Shown piece after piece: positions 1 through 19,139 of a DNA stretch of 64,000 bases. This DNA comes from Trichoplax sp. H2. Lineage: Eukaryota > Placozoa > Uniplacotomia > Trichoplacea. Every line of letters begins with the position of its first letter. The first letter of the stretch is position 1. Both the position numbers and the translations under genes were made by a program. Location: NCBI GenBank assembly GCA_003344405.1, contig NOWV01000013.1, positions 868,001-932,000 on the forward strand. The letters are read 5' to 3'. The notes beneath the pieces were generated by a model, which did not search any database, had not been told where the DNA came from, and saw only the letters and a list, made by a program, of their open reading frames with translations.

Positions 1-1234
1 AACTAATTCTTTATATCAGGCCTATAAATGAACTTCATACCCACAATTATTTTGGAACCTTATGTTCATAATTTTATAGAATTCTTATTACTAGAGCTAT
101 AAATTAAATCATATCTTGCAAATTTTTTTAGTTTTATATTCTTAATCTTATATAATTCTTTGTACTACAACTATAAATGAACTCCTGTCTTGAAACTACT
201 TTTAACTTTTTATATTGCTAGTACAATATTATCCTAATTGATATTTATAAACATTACTCGATAGAGAATTTACTAGTGGTCATACAGTACAACACAGTAC
301 TTATTATATGGGAATAGTACATATTGACCAGTCTTTAAATCACTTCAGCTATTCCACAGAGCCATAAGTCTAAAAGGCTCACGACTAATTATTATTTAGA
401 AAGTAAAAATCGACTAATGTAAGCGATAACTGCATCGCTAGAAAAAAATAAATCCTCCATATCCTAATAAATAATATAATAAACCGATATAGTATATACT
501 GTAAAGATAGCCAGTGTCAATAATCCTGTACTGCATACACTATACTCAATGAACGATTATACAATATCTCAAAATGAAAATTAGCCAAGAGAGAGCTTAT
601 ACACTAGCAGAGCAGTAGTGCAAGTTAACTTAGAAATAAAACCTATACTTTATTGTTATTGAAAACTATAGTTTTAATTCAGAACGCAATTTTAAGTTGA
701 ATTACTCATTCACATGAAAGAAGTATGCCCATGTCAGACTCATGTCGTATACTGATATCGTAGATGATGCCAGTAAAGTTATGGCAATACTTTAGCTTAA
801 GTCAATATTAAAATATTATAACGTCATCAAGTTGAGTGTTGCTAACTAAAATCGAACACGATCAGATAGCGACTACGGTAGAATAAAATAAATTTTTGAA
901 CACATGGAACAAATTTTTTTGTACTAAAAGAATAAGAAAATAAATTGCAAGACATTACTCGTAGTTATGGAATAACACATTTTCTCTAGTAAATTCACTA
1001 CAGACATCAATCCAAGTGTAAATATTCATCATGACCTAATATCATGGATATCTAGAAACAATGGCATTATATTTTCCACAAGTTACTATTACGTTGCTAC
1101 AATCACAAGATATGGTCATTAGGCTAAATTGATAGCTGTTCAAGTATCAACTAATATGAATGGCTTGTTGTAGATAGAATGCTATACTGGTACATCTTCC
1201 ATGATTTGATGTTAAAATTAAGGTTGGTTCCTTC
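1..1234. other. Intergenic, 3' flank of the first iminopeptidase gene
   Basis: I see no gene here. The part from about 830 to 1230 is a diverged copy of sequence that also lies just downstream of the other two iminopeptidase copies (about 9410-9770 and 14270-14600), recognisable by the shared motif AATTAAAATCGAATA and the stretch around it. It therefore belongs to the duplicated block. Bases 1-830 are AT-rich with no supported open frame. Confidence 0.6.
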
Positions 1235-5658
<4,424 letters not shown>

Positions 5659-8433
5659 GATGGTTACTTTTGGAAACAAGGTAATTGGAGATCGTGATAT
5701 TGCGTGCTAATAATCCAACGTGAGGAGGAAATGAAGATCGAGGAGACAAGGGACGGAATTGCTCAAGAGATTACGTAATTTACCCGTGGTAGTGAGAAAC
5801 ACTCGCTAGCTTTCAAGTTAAATAAATACATAAGAAATCTACCAATTATAATTATGTTCTATTTCGAATGGACTGATCATTATTATTCAACTATCATCAT
5901 CATCATCTAATTATTTATTCACGACCATGTGCAAAATGACTTGTCACCGCTGTTGCTTCTATTGCTGATTTACCAGTGTCGATTCGATTATCCCCGATGG
6001 CTGAGAATGAGTGAAAAGGTGCAACACTATTTTGCACACGATGCTCGTTTACACCGCGATAGAACCGACCGATTAGAATTATGTTTCATCAACCAAGAAA
6101 TAGGATCAGCGATTCTAGACTGGTATTCTGTAGATTAACAAGGTTTAGGATAGCAGTCTATTTAAATCAAAACGAACTATCCATGCTGTCTTCGAGATTG
6201 CTGCAGATACACTCGTATTGTATACCAAGTATGGCCATGTTTAGAGATTAGTAAGATTGTGATCTTACTCACCTCTAAATATTACTTTTATTATCCATCA
6301 TACTACAGAAATTGACAGCAAAGGCGATCCATCTCTTTCTTTCTCTATTTGACTACTTTGCACATATTGGCTGGCTATGATTAATGATGAAGAAATCGAT
6401 TGCAAAAGCTATCGATCCATCATGTTTGTAGATCATCATGAAGGCTTTTCCCTGCAACCTGGATCGTAGAATAAGTAGACTCCATACAGTTATATGCTTT
6501 AAAGTGAGTAGTTTGCGCTGCAATGGAACTGTGGTGTACAAAGTCACCTACTGCTATTGGACTTGCTTTCTACTACAGCGATATCAAGAAAGACTATAGC
6601 AGACGCCTTGAAGAGGTGACATTTCATTTTGCACACAGTATAATCTTGTGTTGCAATACTTAAGTCTAGTTGACGCTTTGAATGGGTGACATTTCATTTT
6701 GCACACAGTACATTCTTGTGCTTCATCGTATGATATTGGCTTTTGCAGTCTAACCTTAACCTCCTATTCTTCCAATCGTTGAGTTGTTAACAAGGTAAGC
6801 GAAAGGTTACTTCAAGCATTAGCTAGTTATTCTAGATCTTCCATTGACCAGCAAGGTAAATTACTGCAGTTCAATTTGGAGATTTAAATCAATTGGTGTT
6901 AAACCACGATAGAAGTGTAAACACCTATCTCAAGCGAATGAATTGAGAGCTGCAGCTTAGTTATGCCATGAATAATGCACAACAATATTCAACCATTTCA
7001 AGTAACATCAGTCTACTGTAGTGCTAGCCAAAATGGCCAATTATGGGGTTATATAGAATGATAGTTGCGTTCGCTTGGATTATATCAAGGCTTATCCATC
7101 AATTGTTTTAAATGCTTCAATAGTCACATTAATAAACCCTCAACTAGGATAGAATAGTATAAAATCATAATTCGATTCATCCCTCGATATACTGCAGGCA
7201 AACGTCAAAAATGGATGCCTTGAAATTGTACCTGCTATCATTAATATTATCAGGTAAATCGGATCATGGATTACCATGAGAAATATTTAATGGTATGCAT
7301 GAGTTTATGTTTACTGATCAGTCGATTTTAAAGTTTCTACTTTAATATGGACAGGATCTAAAAAATGGCATTAATTCATCTCTTAATATTACGGTAGACA
7401 GATATAGAAAGTTAAGCCGTTGAGGGTTGTAACTTGTTATTACCGATAATTATCGGATAGGTCAGATCATGGATTACCGTTATGGTTATTGGCGTTCGAT
7501 ATAATTTGGATTCCTCTTCATCTATCGATCACATGCTATATTTCTATTTTAGTATTGATAAAAATTAGAAAATAAATGGTGATAATAGTTCATCTCTTGA
7601 TATTGTTCTAGACAAATATCGAAAATTTAATATATTGAGAGCTGTAACTATCATCAATATGATCGGGTAAGTTAGATCGTCAGTTAACTATATTATCGCT
7701 ATTCGAATTCAATATTGTGAATTTGCTTTATATTTAGGCCAGACCAGATTCTGGATAGCCTACTCTACATGTATTGATCAGATTTCAAACATTTCATTTT
7801 ATTATCGATAGAATACGCGTACAGTAAATATTGGCATTAATTCATCCCAGGATAATACCATAGATAAACATCGAAATAAATGCGCTAAGAGATGTAGTTT
7901 GCCATTTATCATTATCGGGTAGGTCAGATCAATGATTACTATTATTATTGCGATAAACATTCATTGGTATGGATTCTTCTACGACTCTGAATCAATTAAT
8001 TTAAATGTTTCAGTATTAATACCCATGCAGCTAAAATGTACTTATAATACTAATTCATATCTTGTTATTACTATAGGCAGACACCGAAAAGTTGTGCATT
8101 GAATGCAATGCAATGTCAATACCTCTGCACACCTTGTATCCATGGATAGATATAGTACTTTCAGCTCATTACAATAGCAATAGGAAGAGAAGCACTATGT
8201 GATGCATAATACGTAGTCTATTCAGCTTCATATAGTTTTTCAGTAAGTGGCAGTGTTTTGATTTCGGAGTGAATAAAAAGCAAGATGCACTAGTAGATGA
8301 TGGCTGATCTACAATAATAAAGTCAAACGATACAAGCTGCCATCGTTATGCATATCGTTCCACCATCCGGTTGATAGTTTATTTTTGCTTTACTTTACGC
8401 CTAATTTAGACAAGGATTAAGCAATAAACCTAC
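5659..8433. repeat. Intergenic block of repeats upstream of copy A
   Basis: There is no gene. The 5250-5880 stretch around the copy A first exon is duplicated at about 8160-8780 around the orphan first exon. From 5931 to about 6711 runs a candidate element that starts with GTGCAAAATGACTTGTC and ends with GACATTTCATTTTGCAC. Its right end is itself doubled (6618 and 6687). A related element lies at about 18083-18688. From about 7230 to 8100 are four units of a ~210-bp satellite. Confidence 0.7.
7230..8100. repeat. ~210-bp satellite, four units
   Basis: The units share the block GGTCAGATCATGGATTACCG followed by GTTATTGGCATT-like sequence and a TCGATCAGAT block, with starts near 7249, 7450, 7660 and 7912. 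The same family forms the larger array at 19140-20960, and single units appear near 9150 and 13990. Confidence 0.8.
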
Positions 8434-8570
8434 AGAAAGATTACCGGATTGCCTGATACATTACCGCTCTGCTCGTAATTAATGGTATGGAGATTGGAAA
8501 CTTTTAAGAAACCAATATCATAAGGCTCGATCTCAGGATAGAGATCATCCAATACTTCTGAGCTTATCAT
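8434..8570 (-). CDS. Orphan first exon of a proline iminopeptidase
   Basis: This 137-bp segment is a clean copy of exon 1. It has an ATG, 45 codons without a stop encoding an N-terminus ending in SGNPVIF, and a GTAGGT donor in phase 2, exactly as in copies A and B. The body exons that should follow at lower coordinates are absent until copy A, whose own exon 1 lies in between at 5522-5658. It could be an alternative upstream first exon spliced to copy A exon 2, or a leftover of a partial duplication. Its open frame and intact donor argue against long neglect. Nothing in the sequence tells whether it is transcribed. Confidence 0.7.
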
Positions 8571-9773
8571 GGTGGATCCTATCACTTAGCAATCGACGTG
8601 ATTACCGGTAGTGGTAACGCTTGCTAGCAATCCAAGAAGAGGAGGAAATTGGAGACTAAGATGGCAAGTGACGAAATTGCTCAAGAGATTACGTAATTTA
8701 CCCGTGGAAGTGAGCAGTACTCGCTAGCTTTCAAGTGAAATAAATAAATAAGGAGTGGAGAACAGATGGACATGTTTCAATATATTATTCTTTATTGTTC
8801 TTCATTAACTATAATTAATTATTCAAGACCTTGTGCAAAATGATTTGTCGCGCCTGTTGTTTTTATTGCTATGGTGTGCTCTGTCTATTCTATTTGCATG
8901 ATGAATGAGGATGAGTTGAAAGGTGTCAGAATATTCTGCACGCAGTGGTAGTTTATACCGCCATAGAACCGATGGATTATACAATATTCGGCAGTATTCA
9001 ATGAACTGAAGAATTGGATCAAGGATTCTACTTTCGAATTCTATGGTTTAACAAGGGTTGGGATAACGATCTATTCGAATAAAAACTAGCTATCCATGCT
9101 GTCCACCACGTTGTTCTGTATAATCAGCAATACTGTATTAATTAATACTAGAATGTCGGAGAAGTCGGATAATGGATTACCGTTTAGTAGTATTTAATAG
9201 TACTGTATACATGCATGAGTCTACGTCGATTTCAATGTTTCCATCTTAATATGGATTGGATCTAAAAATGGCAATAATTCATCCCTTAATATTACTGTAG
9301 AAAAATATTGAAGGTTAATGCCGTGAAGCTGTAGCTAGCCAATAGAATTATAGTAAACTTTAACTCAAATTAATGCTAATATATTGTAATGCAGTCAAGT
9401 TTGTGGAGTATTGCTAATTAAAATTGAATACAATCAGGTAGTGACCAAAGTGGAATAGAATAAACTTTTTCGACTCACCAAACAAGTTTTACTTCTAAAA
9501 GAAGAAAGGAATCAATTTTAACATAATTGCAGATAAAGCATCTTCTCTACGAAACTCCACTATTCAGACTTTAATGCAAGTCTAATAAATATGTACGATG
9601 AAATTAATATCATAAATATATCGCTACTATGTTGATGCAATACTGTTGTACGACCGTTAGGTCGAATTAATAACTATTCAAGTAGCATATAAATTGCTCG
9701 CTACCCATAGTATACTACTAGGGGTCATCTACAATTCTTCATCAATTGATGTAAAACCGTAGCTGTTTCATCT
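8571..9773. other. Intergenic, part of the duplicated block
   Basis: I see no gene. One GTGCAAAATGATTTGTC motif is at about 8832, one partial ~210-bp satellite unit is at about 9150-9340, and the repeated 3' flank of an iminopeptidase copy lies at about 9410-9770. Confidence 0.55.
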
Positions 9774-11971
<2,198 letters not shown>

Positions 11972-14604
11972 CGTTGATGGTGTAATGTTATATCTGACTC
12001 ACAAGGATTGTGTAGACAGGTTGAGGATGAAGGAAGGAGTTTTCTTGACAGCTTAATTACTGATGGTTACTCCAGCAGTCAGCGGTACAGAAAGAAAGTA
12101 AACCTTTAACCGTGATAATATCGTAATAAGGATAAGACTTCTATATATATATATATATATATATATACAGCATGTATAGCTATAACTCCTAGATATCGTT
12201 GTCTCTGATTGGCTATCATGTTTAGTACAAGATATGATAGTTATAGTAAACCACTTACAGAACGCACTGTCATAGATGGTGTAAAGTTAGAAACAAAGCG
12301 ATCGCAGGTGGTGATATTTACTTGCTACCAATCCAAGGTGGCCAGTGTAACGAGGGACTAGTAAGAGAAATAGTCACAAGTCTTTGCTGTGATATTAATT
12401 AAATTAAATAAATAATCAATTATGCTTATAGTATGTTGTATTATAACTATGTCCCTGCTTGGATTGTCTCTTTATCGAGTCAATGAGAGTATTGCATGTC
12501 TTTCTATTAACTTAGTGCACAAATGCACGTACGTGATTTTCTGTGTCTTGAGAACAAAGTTCTTCATTCCCTCTATCATGGACGACTAAAAATGACTAGT
12601 GATATCTAGTAGCCCTTTGCTCTATCTACTTTCGTGGATCTCATTAATCTTACCTAAAGTCAGCTTATTAAATCTCCATAAATACTACCAATCCCCTTAC
12701 TATTACAAGGAGGAAATGGAGATTTACGTATCGAGTGACGAGATTGCTCTCATTGTCATGGTATCCATAGCGGCAGGCACTCGCTAGCTTACAATAAAAA
12801 TAATAAGGGAATATAGAATTCATTAATTTGGAATTATCATCAATTATTCAGTGACGAGATTACTTAAGAGAATATATTATACGTAGTTTTAATTATACTA
12901 ACTATAAAATAACTAGGGACTAAAATGAATTAATTTGAAATTTTCATCAATTATTCGTAAATAGATCAGCTGATACCCTGTACAAAATAGCTTGTCGTTC
13001 TTGTAGCTTCTATTTCTATTATTATAGCGTCTATTCTTGACGAGGATAATTCGAAGAGGTGGCAGAATAGCTGCACACAATGATTAACTATTATTTTAAC
13101 CGCAATAGAATGGATGGATTATATACTCAACAATTGCGTCAGGAATGATATGCTTGTATTCTGTAGTTGAACAAGAGTTGGGAACTTAGGATAACAGTAT
13201 GTTTCAATGCCGTCTATTGTGGCAAAAGCCTTACTAAAATTAATAGAAAATATAGAATTAATTAATTTGGAAAGATCATCAATTAGTCGTTAAAGGATTA
13301 GGTGAAGTCTTGTGCAAAATAACTTGTCCTGCCTGTAGCTTCTAATTCTACTGTTATACTGAGTACTCTTGATGAGGAGGGTGAATCGAAGAGGTGGCGG
13401 AGTATTCTACACACTCTGATTATTTAAACGGCCGTAGAACTGATGGATTATAAAATCAACAATTGTATCTAGAAATTATATGTTTGTGTCCAGTGACTGA
13501 ACAATTGCTAGGAATGTAGAATAGCGGTATATTTTTATTAATGTGGTCTACAGTATTGTGGCAGAGGGGCACTCGCTAGCTTTCATTATACTAACTGTAA
13601 AATAACTAACTCCCTGTTCTTACGCTCACTGGCTAGTTCATAAGATAAACAAGAGGTTGTTTTCAACTTTAGCTAGTCTTTTCTGATCTTCCGTTGATAA
13701 ACAAGGTAAATTGCTGTAGTTCAATTTGGAAATTAGGATCAATTTGTATTCAACCTCGGTAGAACCGCAGTACCGTCCGGTAAATCGTGTCTTAAATAAT
13801 GATAGCTGCTATCAAATAGATTATACCAATGCCTATCCAGCAATCGTTTCAAATGCTTCAATATTAACATTAATAGAGCCTTAACTGGTATAAAATTATA
13901 TAAAATCATGATTTAATTCGTCCTTTGATATACTATAGGAAAACGTCAAAAGTCAAAACCTGAGTGTACCTACTATCATTAATACTAGAAATGTCGGGTA
14001 AGTTGGATCATGGATTACCGTTTATTACCGGTACTATTTTAATACTATACTGTACATGAGTCTACGTCCATCAATCAGTCGATTTCAATGTTTCTATCTT
14101 AATATGGATTGGATCCAAAATGGCATTAATTCATCCTTTAATATTACTGCAGACAGATATCAGAATTTAATACGGTGAAAGCTGCAGCTAGCCAGAAAAG
14201 TTATAGTAATACTTTGACTAAAATTAACTCTAATATATTGTAATGCAGTCAAGTTTGTTGAGTATTGCTAATTAAAATCGAATATAATCAGGTAATGACC
14301 TATGTAGAATGGAATAAACTTTTTCGACACACCAAATAAAATTTTATTACTTATAAAAGAAAGAAATCAATCAAAAAAAAGTTTATTTGCAGAATAAAAC
14401 ATTTTCTTTACTAAATTCCATTGCACAGACGTTAATGCAAGTCTAAATAATCGCGATGAAGTAAATGTCATGAATATTTCACTACTATATTGATGCAACA
14501 TTATTGTAGGGTCATTAGGTCGGATTAATAACTATTCAAGTAGATAGTATATTATACTGGTACATCTTTCATCAATTGATGTTAAAAACGTGGCTGTTTC
14601 CTCT
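11972..14604. other. Intergenic between copies B and C, repeat-rich
   Basis: There is no supported gene. It holds an (AT)n microsatellite at 12141-12168, two related segments starting GTACAAAATAGCTTGTC (about 12982) and GTGCAAAATAACTTGTC (about 13312), one ~210-bp satellite unit near 13990-14200, and the repeated 3' flank at about 14270-14600. The short open frame at 12599-12787 has no recognisable motif and I do not treat it as a gene. Confidence 0.55.
12141..12168. repeat. (AT)n microsatellite
   Basis: An uninterrupted TA/AT dinucleotide run of about 28 bases. Confidence 0.95.
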
Positions 14605-17600
14605 CTAAATATTACGAAATTTATCAGTAGCCTCTGTAAGTCTTCCGATTATCCCACGTTCATAGTCATTATGTCCGACATCGGGAACAACATGAAATTT
14701 AGCCTCTGGCCATGCCTAAGGGAACATGCATATGTTAGAATGAAAATGTAGAGTAGAACTACAACTTCTTTGTAGTGAACAAATTAAGAACAGCTCATTT
14801 GTCTATCAAATTTGAACCTTATGCAAATCCCGTGCGGTCTGGATGGGACATATGACATCATATCATCCTTGCACAATGGCACCTGATATATGTCGAATCT
14901 TTTCCACGTTATCCAGAATGTGATTTGTACTCTTAAAATATCCGCCATGAACCATGAAATGGCTTCAATCATAAAAACATACCGGATAGAAAGACAGTCA
15001 CTGTTGAATTAATTTCAATATATAACGTTATGATCGACAATATTAACTAGGCGAAAACTTGATGCACCATTCAATATGGGCTAAAGCGAGGATGAAATGG
15101 TCAATTTCAAAGAGAGCGAGGACTTCTTCGTCTATTAATAGTCTTAATATTGACAATTCCCATTTGCACCATGCACATGTATATCGTATTTCAACCTGTA
15201 TGTTATGCATAGGATATAAACCAAAATGATTTCGTTTTCTACAAACTATCAATATCGCAATGCAGTTACCGCATATAAAGAATTGGTTATAAAATGCTGA
15301 CGTGTAAATAGCAGTTTGGCCTTACCTCTTCGTCATTGCTAGTCAAAGGGTGATAATATGCACCCATCACGTTCTCCACCCTCAACCCTCGTATATCAAA
15401 TTTTATAGTCAATACAAACGATTAAATTAACTTTCTCATCATCATAAAAAATATTGATTTTTGAGAATGAAGAAGTGATTGCTCTGCGAGCTAGTATAGT
15501 TCTATTACCTCAGGTATTGATTCAACAAATTCTTCGAAATAATCTGGAAAGAAATTTGATGCTCCTTCTTGATAAAGCTATGCCAATTCTTTTCTATATT
15601 GAGTAAGAAATTTTCATGTTGTGAGTAGGATTGATCACTAAGTGAAAGGTAATCGCTATATCCGCCACCTTCTAAAGTAAAAATTCCTTTAACAATGAGC
15701 GCTTTAACACGTTCTGGGTATTCTTCAGCTTAGGTCAAAGATAATGTTGATCCCCAACTTCCACCGAAAGTAACCCATTTTTCTATCCCTAGAATAGAAA
15801 ATTCATTTACAATACAATTAAACAAAGTATTGTCTCATTCCATAGCTACCCAAAGTTTCTTAACAGCTGTTTCTTCACCAAGTTAGTCATAAATTACAAC
15901 TTGTCATAAACGAACCTAAATGCTCTCGTAGGGTTTCAATATCTTCGACAAGAGTCCAAGTGTTATTGTCCTAATTGAGAATGTAATTCATATTTAAATC
16001 ATTCTCATGATAAATTCTAAATCTACTGAGTAATATCCTTGCAATCAATTTCGGGATGAATTCTGTATTCCGTCAAGTTGAGTAAGTAATAAATTTATAT
16101 CTTACTTGTAGTTCAGCGAAAGGTGTTGATTTTCCATTACCTCGCTGATCCATCATAATAATTCTATAGCTCTTTGAATCAAAATAGCGACGATCATGTT
16201 CAGAAGTTCCAGCTCCAGGGCCCCATGTCTAACATTAATCAGTAAAAGGTAGAATAGTTTATTATGCAAATATTACAATCTATCAAAATCATTTACGTCT
16301 ACTGTATATCTTCCTAGCTACTTTATACTAGCATTTATAGAAATGACCTGGAGACAAAAACGGCCAGTACAATTGATATGGCAACAATTTATTCACACAA
16401 TTTCAATTTTAATTCATTTTCCACGATTAAAACGATAGTGTGATAGCTACGAATCCAATATACAAACGACTAGGGAAATATGGCTCTTATGATGAGTAAA
16501 TCCAATACCTTTTTGATGCATCCGTACTTTTCCAGGATTGATTATACTGCTCACGTAAAGAATAATTTACTGGCAATGAGACTAGCATCGTATACAGTAT
16601 AAGTTAGACGAAGTATGGCCACGGCAACTGTATTTGATATCATGTTGTATAATTTACCAGTCGTCAATCGAGTTATTCTAAACACTGCAGAATTGGATTT
16701 ATAGTAATTGGGTATATGCAGTAAATTAAAGGATCACACTGGTCAACTAAATCTTAATGGATTACTGCATTATTGCAAAGTATAATTTTGTCAAGTACCA
16801 GTATCTTTATTTTAGAAATGATTGTAATGATTAATGCAATCCAATTCTTATCAGTAGGGTTCTTCTACCACTACTATCAATTTCATCAGAGAGATTTAAA
16901 ATATTGTATTAGATGGGAATGTGTCCTTTTTCCTCAACTACTGTAGCTGACTAAATGTCAAGATTGGACATTTAGCTCGTTACTTTATTGCAATTCTATT
17001 GGGAGATTTATGTAAAGCAATAGCAGGAATTGTCTCTCTACAACTACTGATTAAGTATTCGGATTGGACTTTTTGATTTTATACTTTATTTTAGTATTAT
17101 CAGAGTAATCTCCCTAATATAATCTAGTAAAATGTGTCTGTATCCATTTTCTTTTCTCATCATCTACTAATTTGATATCAAGACTGAATTTTGATTTCTT
17201 TATTGCAGTTCTCTTAGAGAGATTTACTCAATGCATTAGAAGGAAATATGTCTATTTTCCCCTCAACTAACACTTATTCGATGTCAAGATTTACATTTTA
17301 AAGCTTCTTATTTCGTTGAGATTCGATCAGAGATTAAAATATTGTATCTTAGAAAGAAATGGCTCATTTTCTCTAAATAATACGTTACTGATTCAATACT
17401 AGGGTTGAATTTTCTAGCTTCTCACTTTACTGTAGTTTAATCAGCGAGATCTATTCATTGCATAAGAAAGAAATACCTCTACTTTCCCCCCTTTACTAGT
17501 ACTGATTCGATGTCCCGATGCCCTAACAGTTGCTAACGTAGCAAATAGTAAACATTACTTTAGAGCAACAATTTGTAAAAAATAATTCATCAGATGTGAT

Positions 17601-17855
17601 TTAAATTAGTCTAATTCCTTATATAATATGCTAACAATGCTCCAATCATCACTACTGCCAATCCATCATACACAATTATGGCTAGTTTAAAGAATGGTAA
17701 AGCATTCTTAACCTATAGAAAGATCACCGGATTGCCTGATGCATTGCCACACTGTTCGTAATAAATAGTATGAAGATCGGAGACTTTTAAGAAATCAGAG
17801 TCATAAGGCTCAATGTCAGGATAGAGGTCTGGTAATGCTTGTTACTTTGTACCAT
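14605..17855 (-). pseudogene. Proline iminopeptidase, copy C, degenerate
   Basis: All nine exon positions can be aligned to copies A and B: 17717-17855, 16106-16228, 15916-15970, 15669-15788, 15509-15593, 15326-15386, 15068-15195, 14818-14962, 14605-14715. The reading frame is broken many times. Exon 1 carries two extra bases just after the ATG, and its donor is AT instead of GT (CTATAGGTT). Exon 2 has a one-base deletion in the HGGPG region. Exon 4 has an in-frame TAA where A has a TAC tyrosine codon, plus a one-base loss. Exon 5 has TAG in place of the conserved tryptophan. Exon 6 has a one-base insertion. Exon 8 has TGA in place of the arginine before the catalytic aspartate. Exons 3, 7 and 9 remain open. 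It cannot make a full enzyme. Confidence 0.92.
16860..17520. repeat. Intronic minisatellite in copy C intron 1, ~115-bp units
   Basis: About six units carry the same landmarks as the 3520-5110 array (ATCAGAGAGATTTA, GCATTAGAAGGAAATATG, GATGTCAAGATT). It sits at the same place, intron 1, of the pseudogene copy, so the array predates the duplication that joined A and C. Confidence 0.82.
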
Positions 17856-19139
17856 CGTTGATGGTACAAAGTTAGAAACAAAGCAATCTCAGGTAGTAAT
17901 ATTACTTGCTACCAATCCAAGATGAGGAGGAAGAAATGGAGATTTAGGTACCTAGTCACCAAATTGCTCGAGAGATTACGTTATACATTACTAATAGCAG
18001 AATAACTATGCTAGGGAATAGAATTAATTAATTTGGAATTATCATGAATTATTCATAAATACTATAGATCAGGCGATATCCTGTGCAAAATAACTTGTGG
18101 CTGTAGCTTTTATTTCTGGTGTTACACTGTCTATTCTATTCTTGATAAGGATGAATTGAAGAAGTAGCAGAATATCTTGCATACCGTGATTATTTAAACA
18201 GCAATAGAACTAATGGCTTATTTACTCAACAATAACGCGTCAGGGATGATATGCTCGCATTTTATGGTTAAATAAGGGGTTAAGGACTTCGGATAACGGT
18301 CTATATTAATACACTCCTCTATCAGTAATCGATACTGTCCTTGAAATAATTCTAGAAAGGGACAGTAAAAGCGATCATTCTCTTTCTTTTTTGGCTACTT
18401 TGGACAGGTCTACTAGCGATCCATAACGTAGAAATGGATAGCAAAAGTCATCATCAATCCATCATAATTGCGATACTTGTAAGCTATCTTGGAGGCCTGT
18501 ACTATTTTTACTCTAGTAAATAGAATAGTATTATTTTCTATACAATTTTGTGCTTTAGAAGGAATGGTTTGGGCTACAATTGATCTGCTGTGTGCAAAAT
18601 GAGCTGCCACCCCATTTGACTTCCTCGCCTAGCTTAGCCCTATTATCAGTCCTATGAATGACCCCGAAACAAGTGACATTCCATTTTGCACGCTATACTA
18701 TACTGTATTCCCTCAATGGTAGAAAGGAAGGCTGTAGCTTATATAGTCTAACTGATTAACTTCTATTCTTCCACTCACTGGCTAGTTTATAAGGTAAACA
18801 AGAGGTTGTCATCAATTTTAGCTAGTCTTTCCCGATCTTCCATTGATGAGCAAGGTAAATTACTGTAGTTCAATTGGAATCGATTTATATTCGACCTTGA
18901 TAGAACCGCAAACAGCTATCTCAAAGTAAATGCGTTGAGAACTGGAACTTCTTAATATCAACACTGTCCGGTAAGTCATGTCATAAATAATGAGGATTGC
19001 GATCGCATTGATTATATCATCGGCTATCCATTAATCATTTCAAATGCTTCAATATTAGCATTAATAGAGCCTCAACTGAGATAGAGTGGTATGAAATTAT
19101 GATTTAATTCGTCCCTTGATTACTGTAGCTAAACGTCGA
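17856..19139. repeat. Repeat block upstream of copy C with a TIR-like element
   Basis: No gene is seen. A segment from about 18083 (GTGCAAAATAACTTGTG) to about 18688 (GACATTCCATTTTGCAC) resembles the 5931-6711 element at its ends and in its interior (a CGATC...CTCTTTCTTT tract and an AGCAAAAG...CATC tract). The open frame at 18413-18610 lies inside it and has no recognisable motif. Confidence 0.6.

Noticed and set aside
6353-6547. 64-codon minus-strand frame
   Set aside because: It lies inside the candidate TIR element and its counterpart at 18.4 kb is not conserved as protein.
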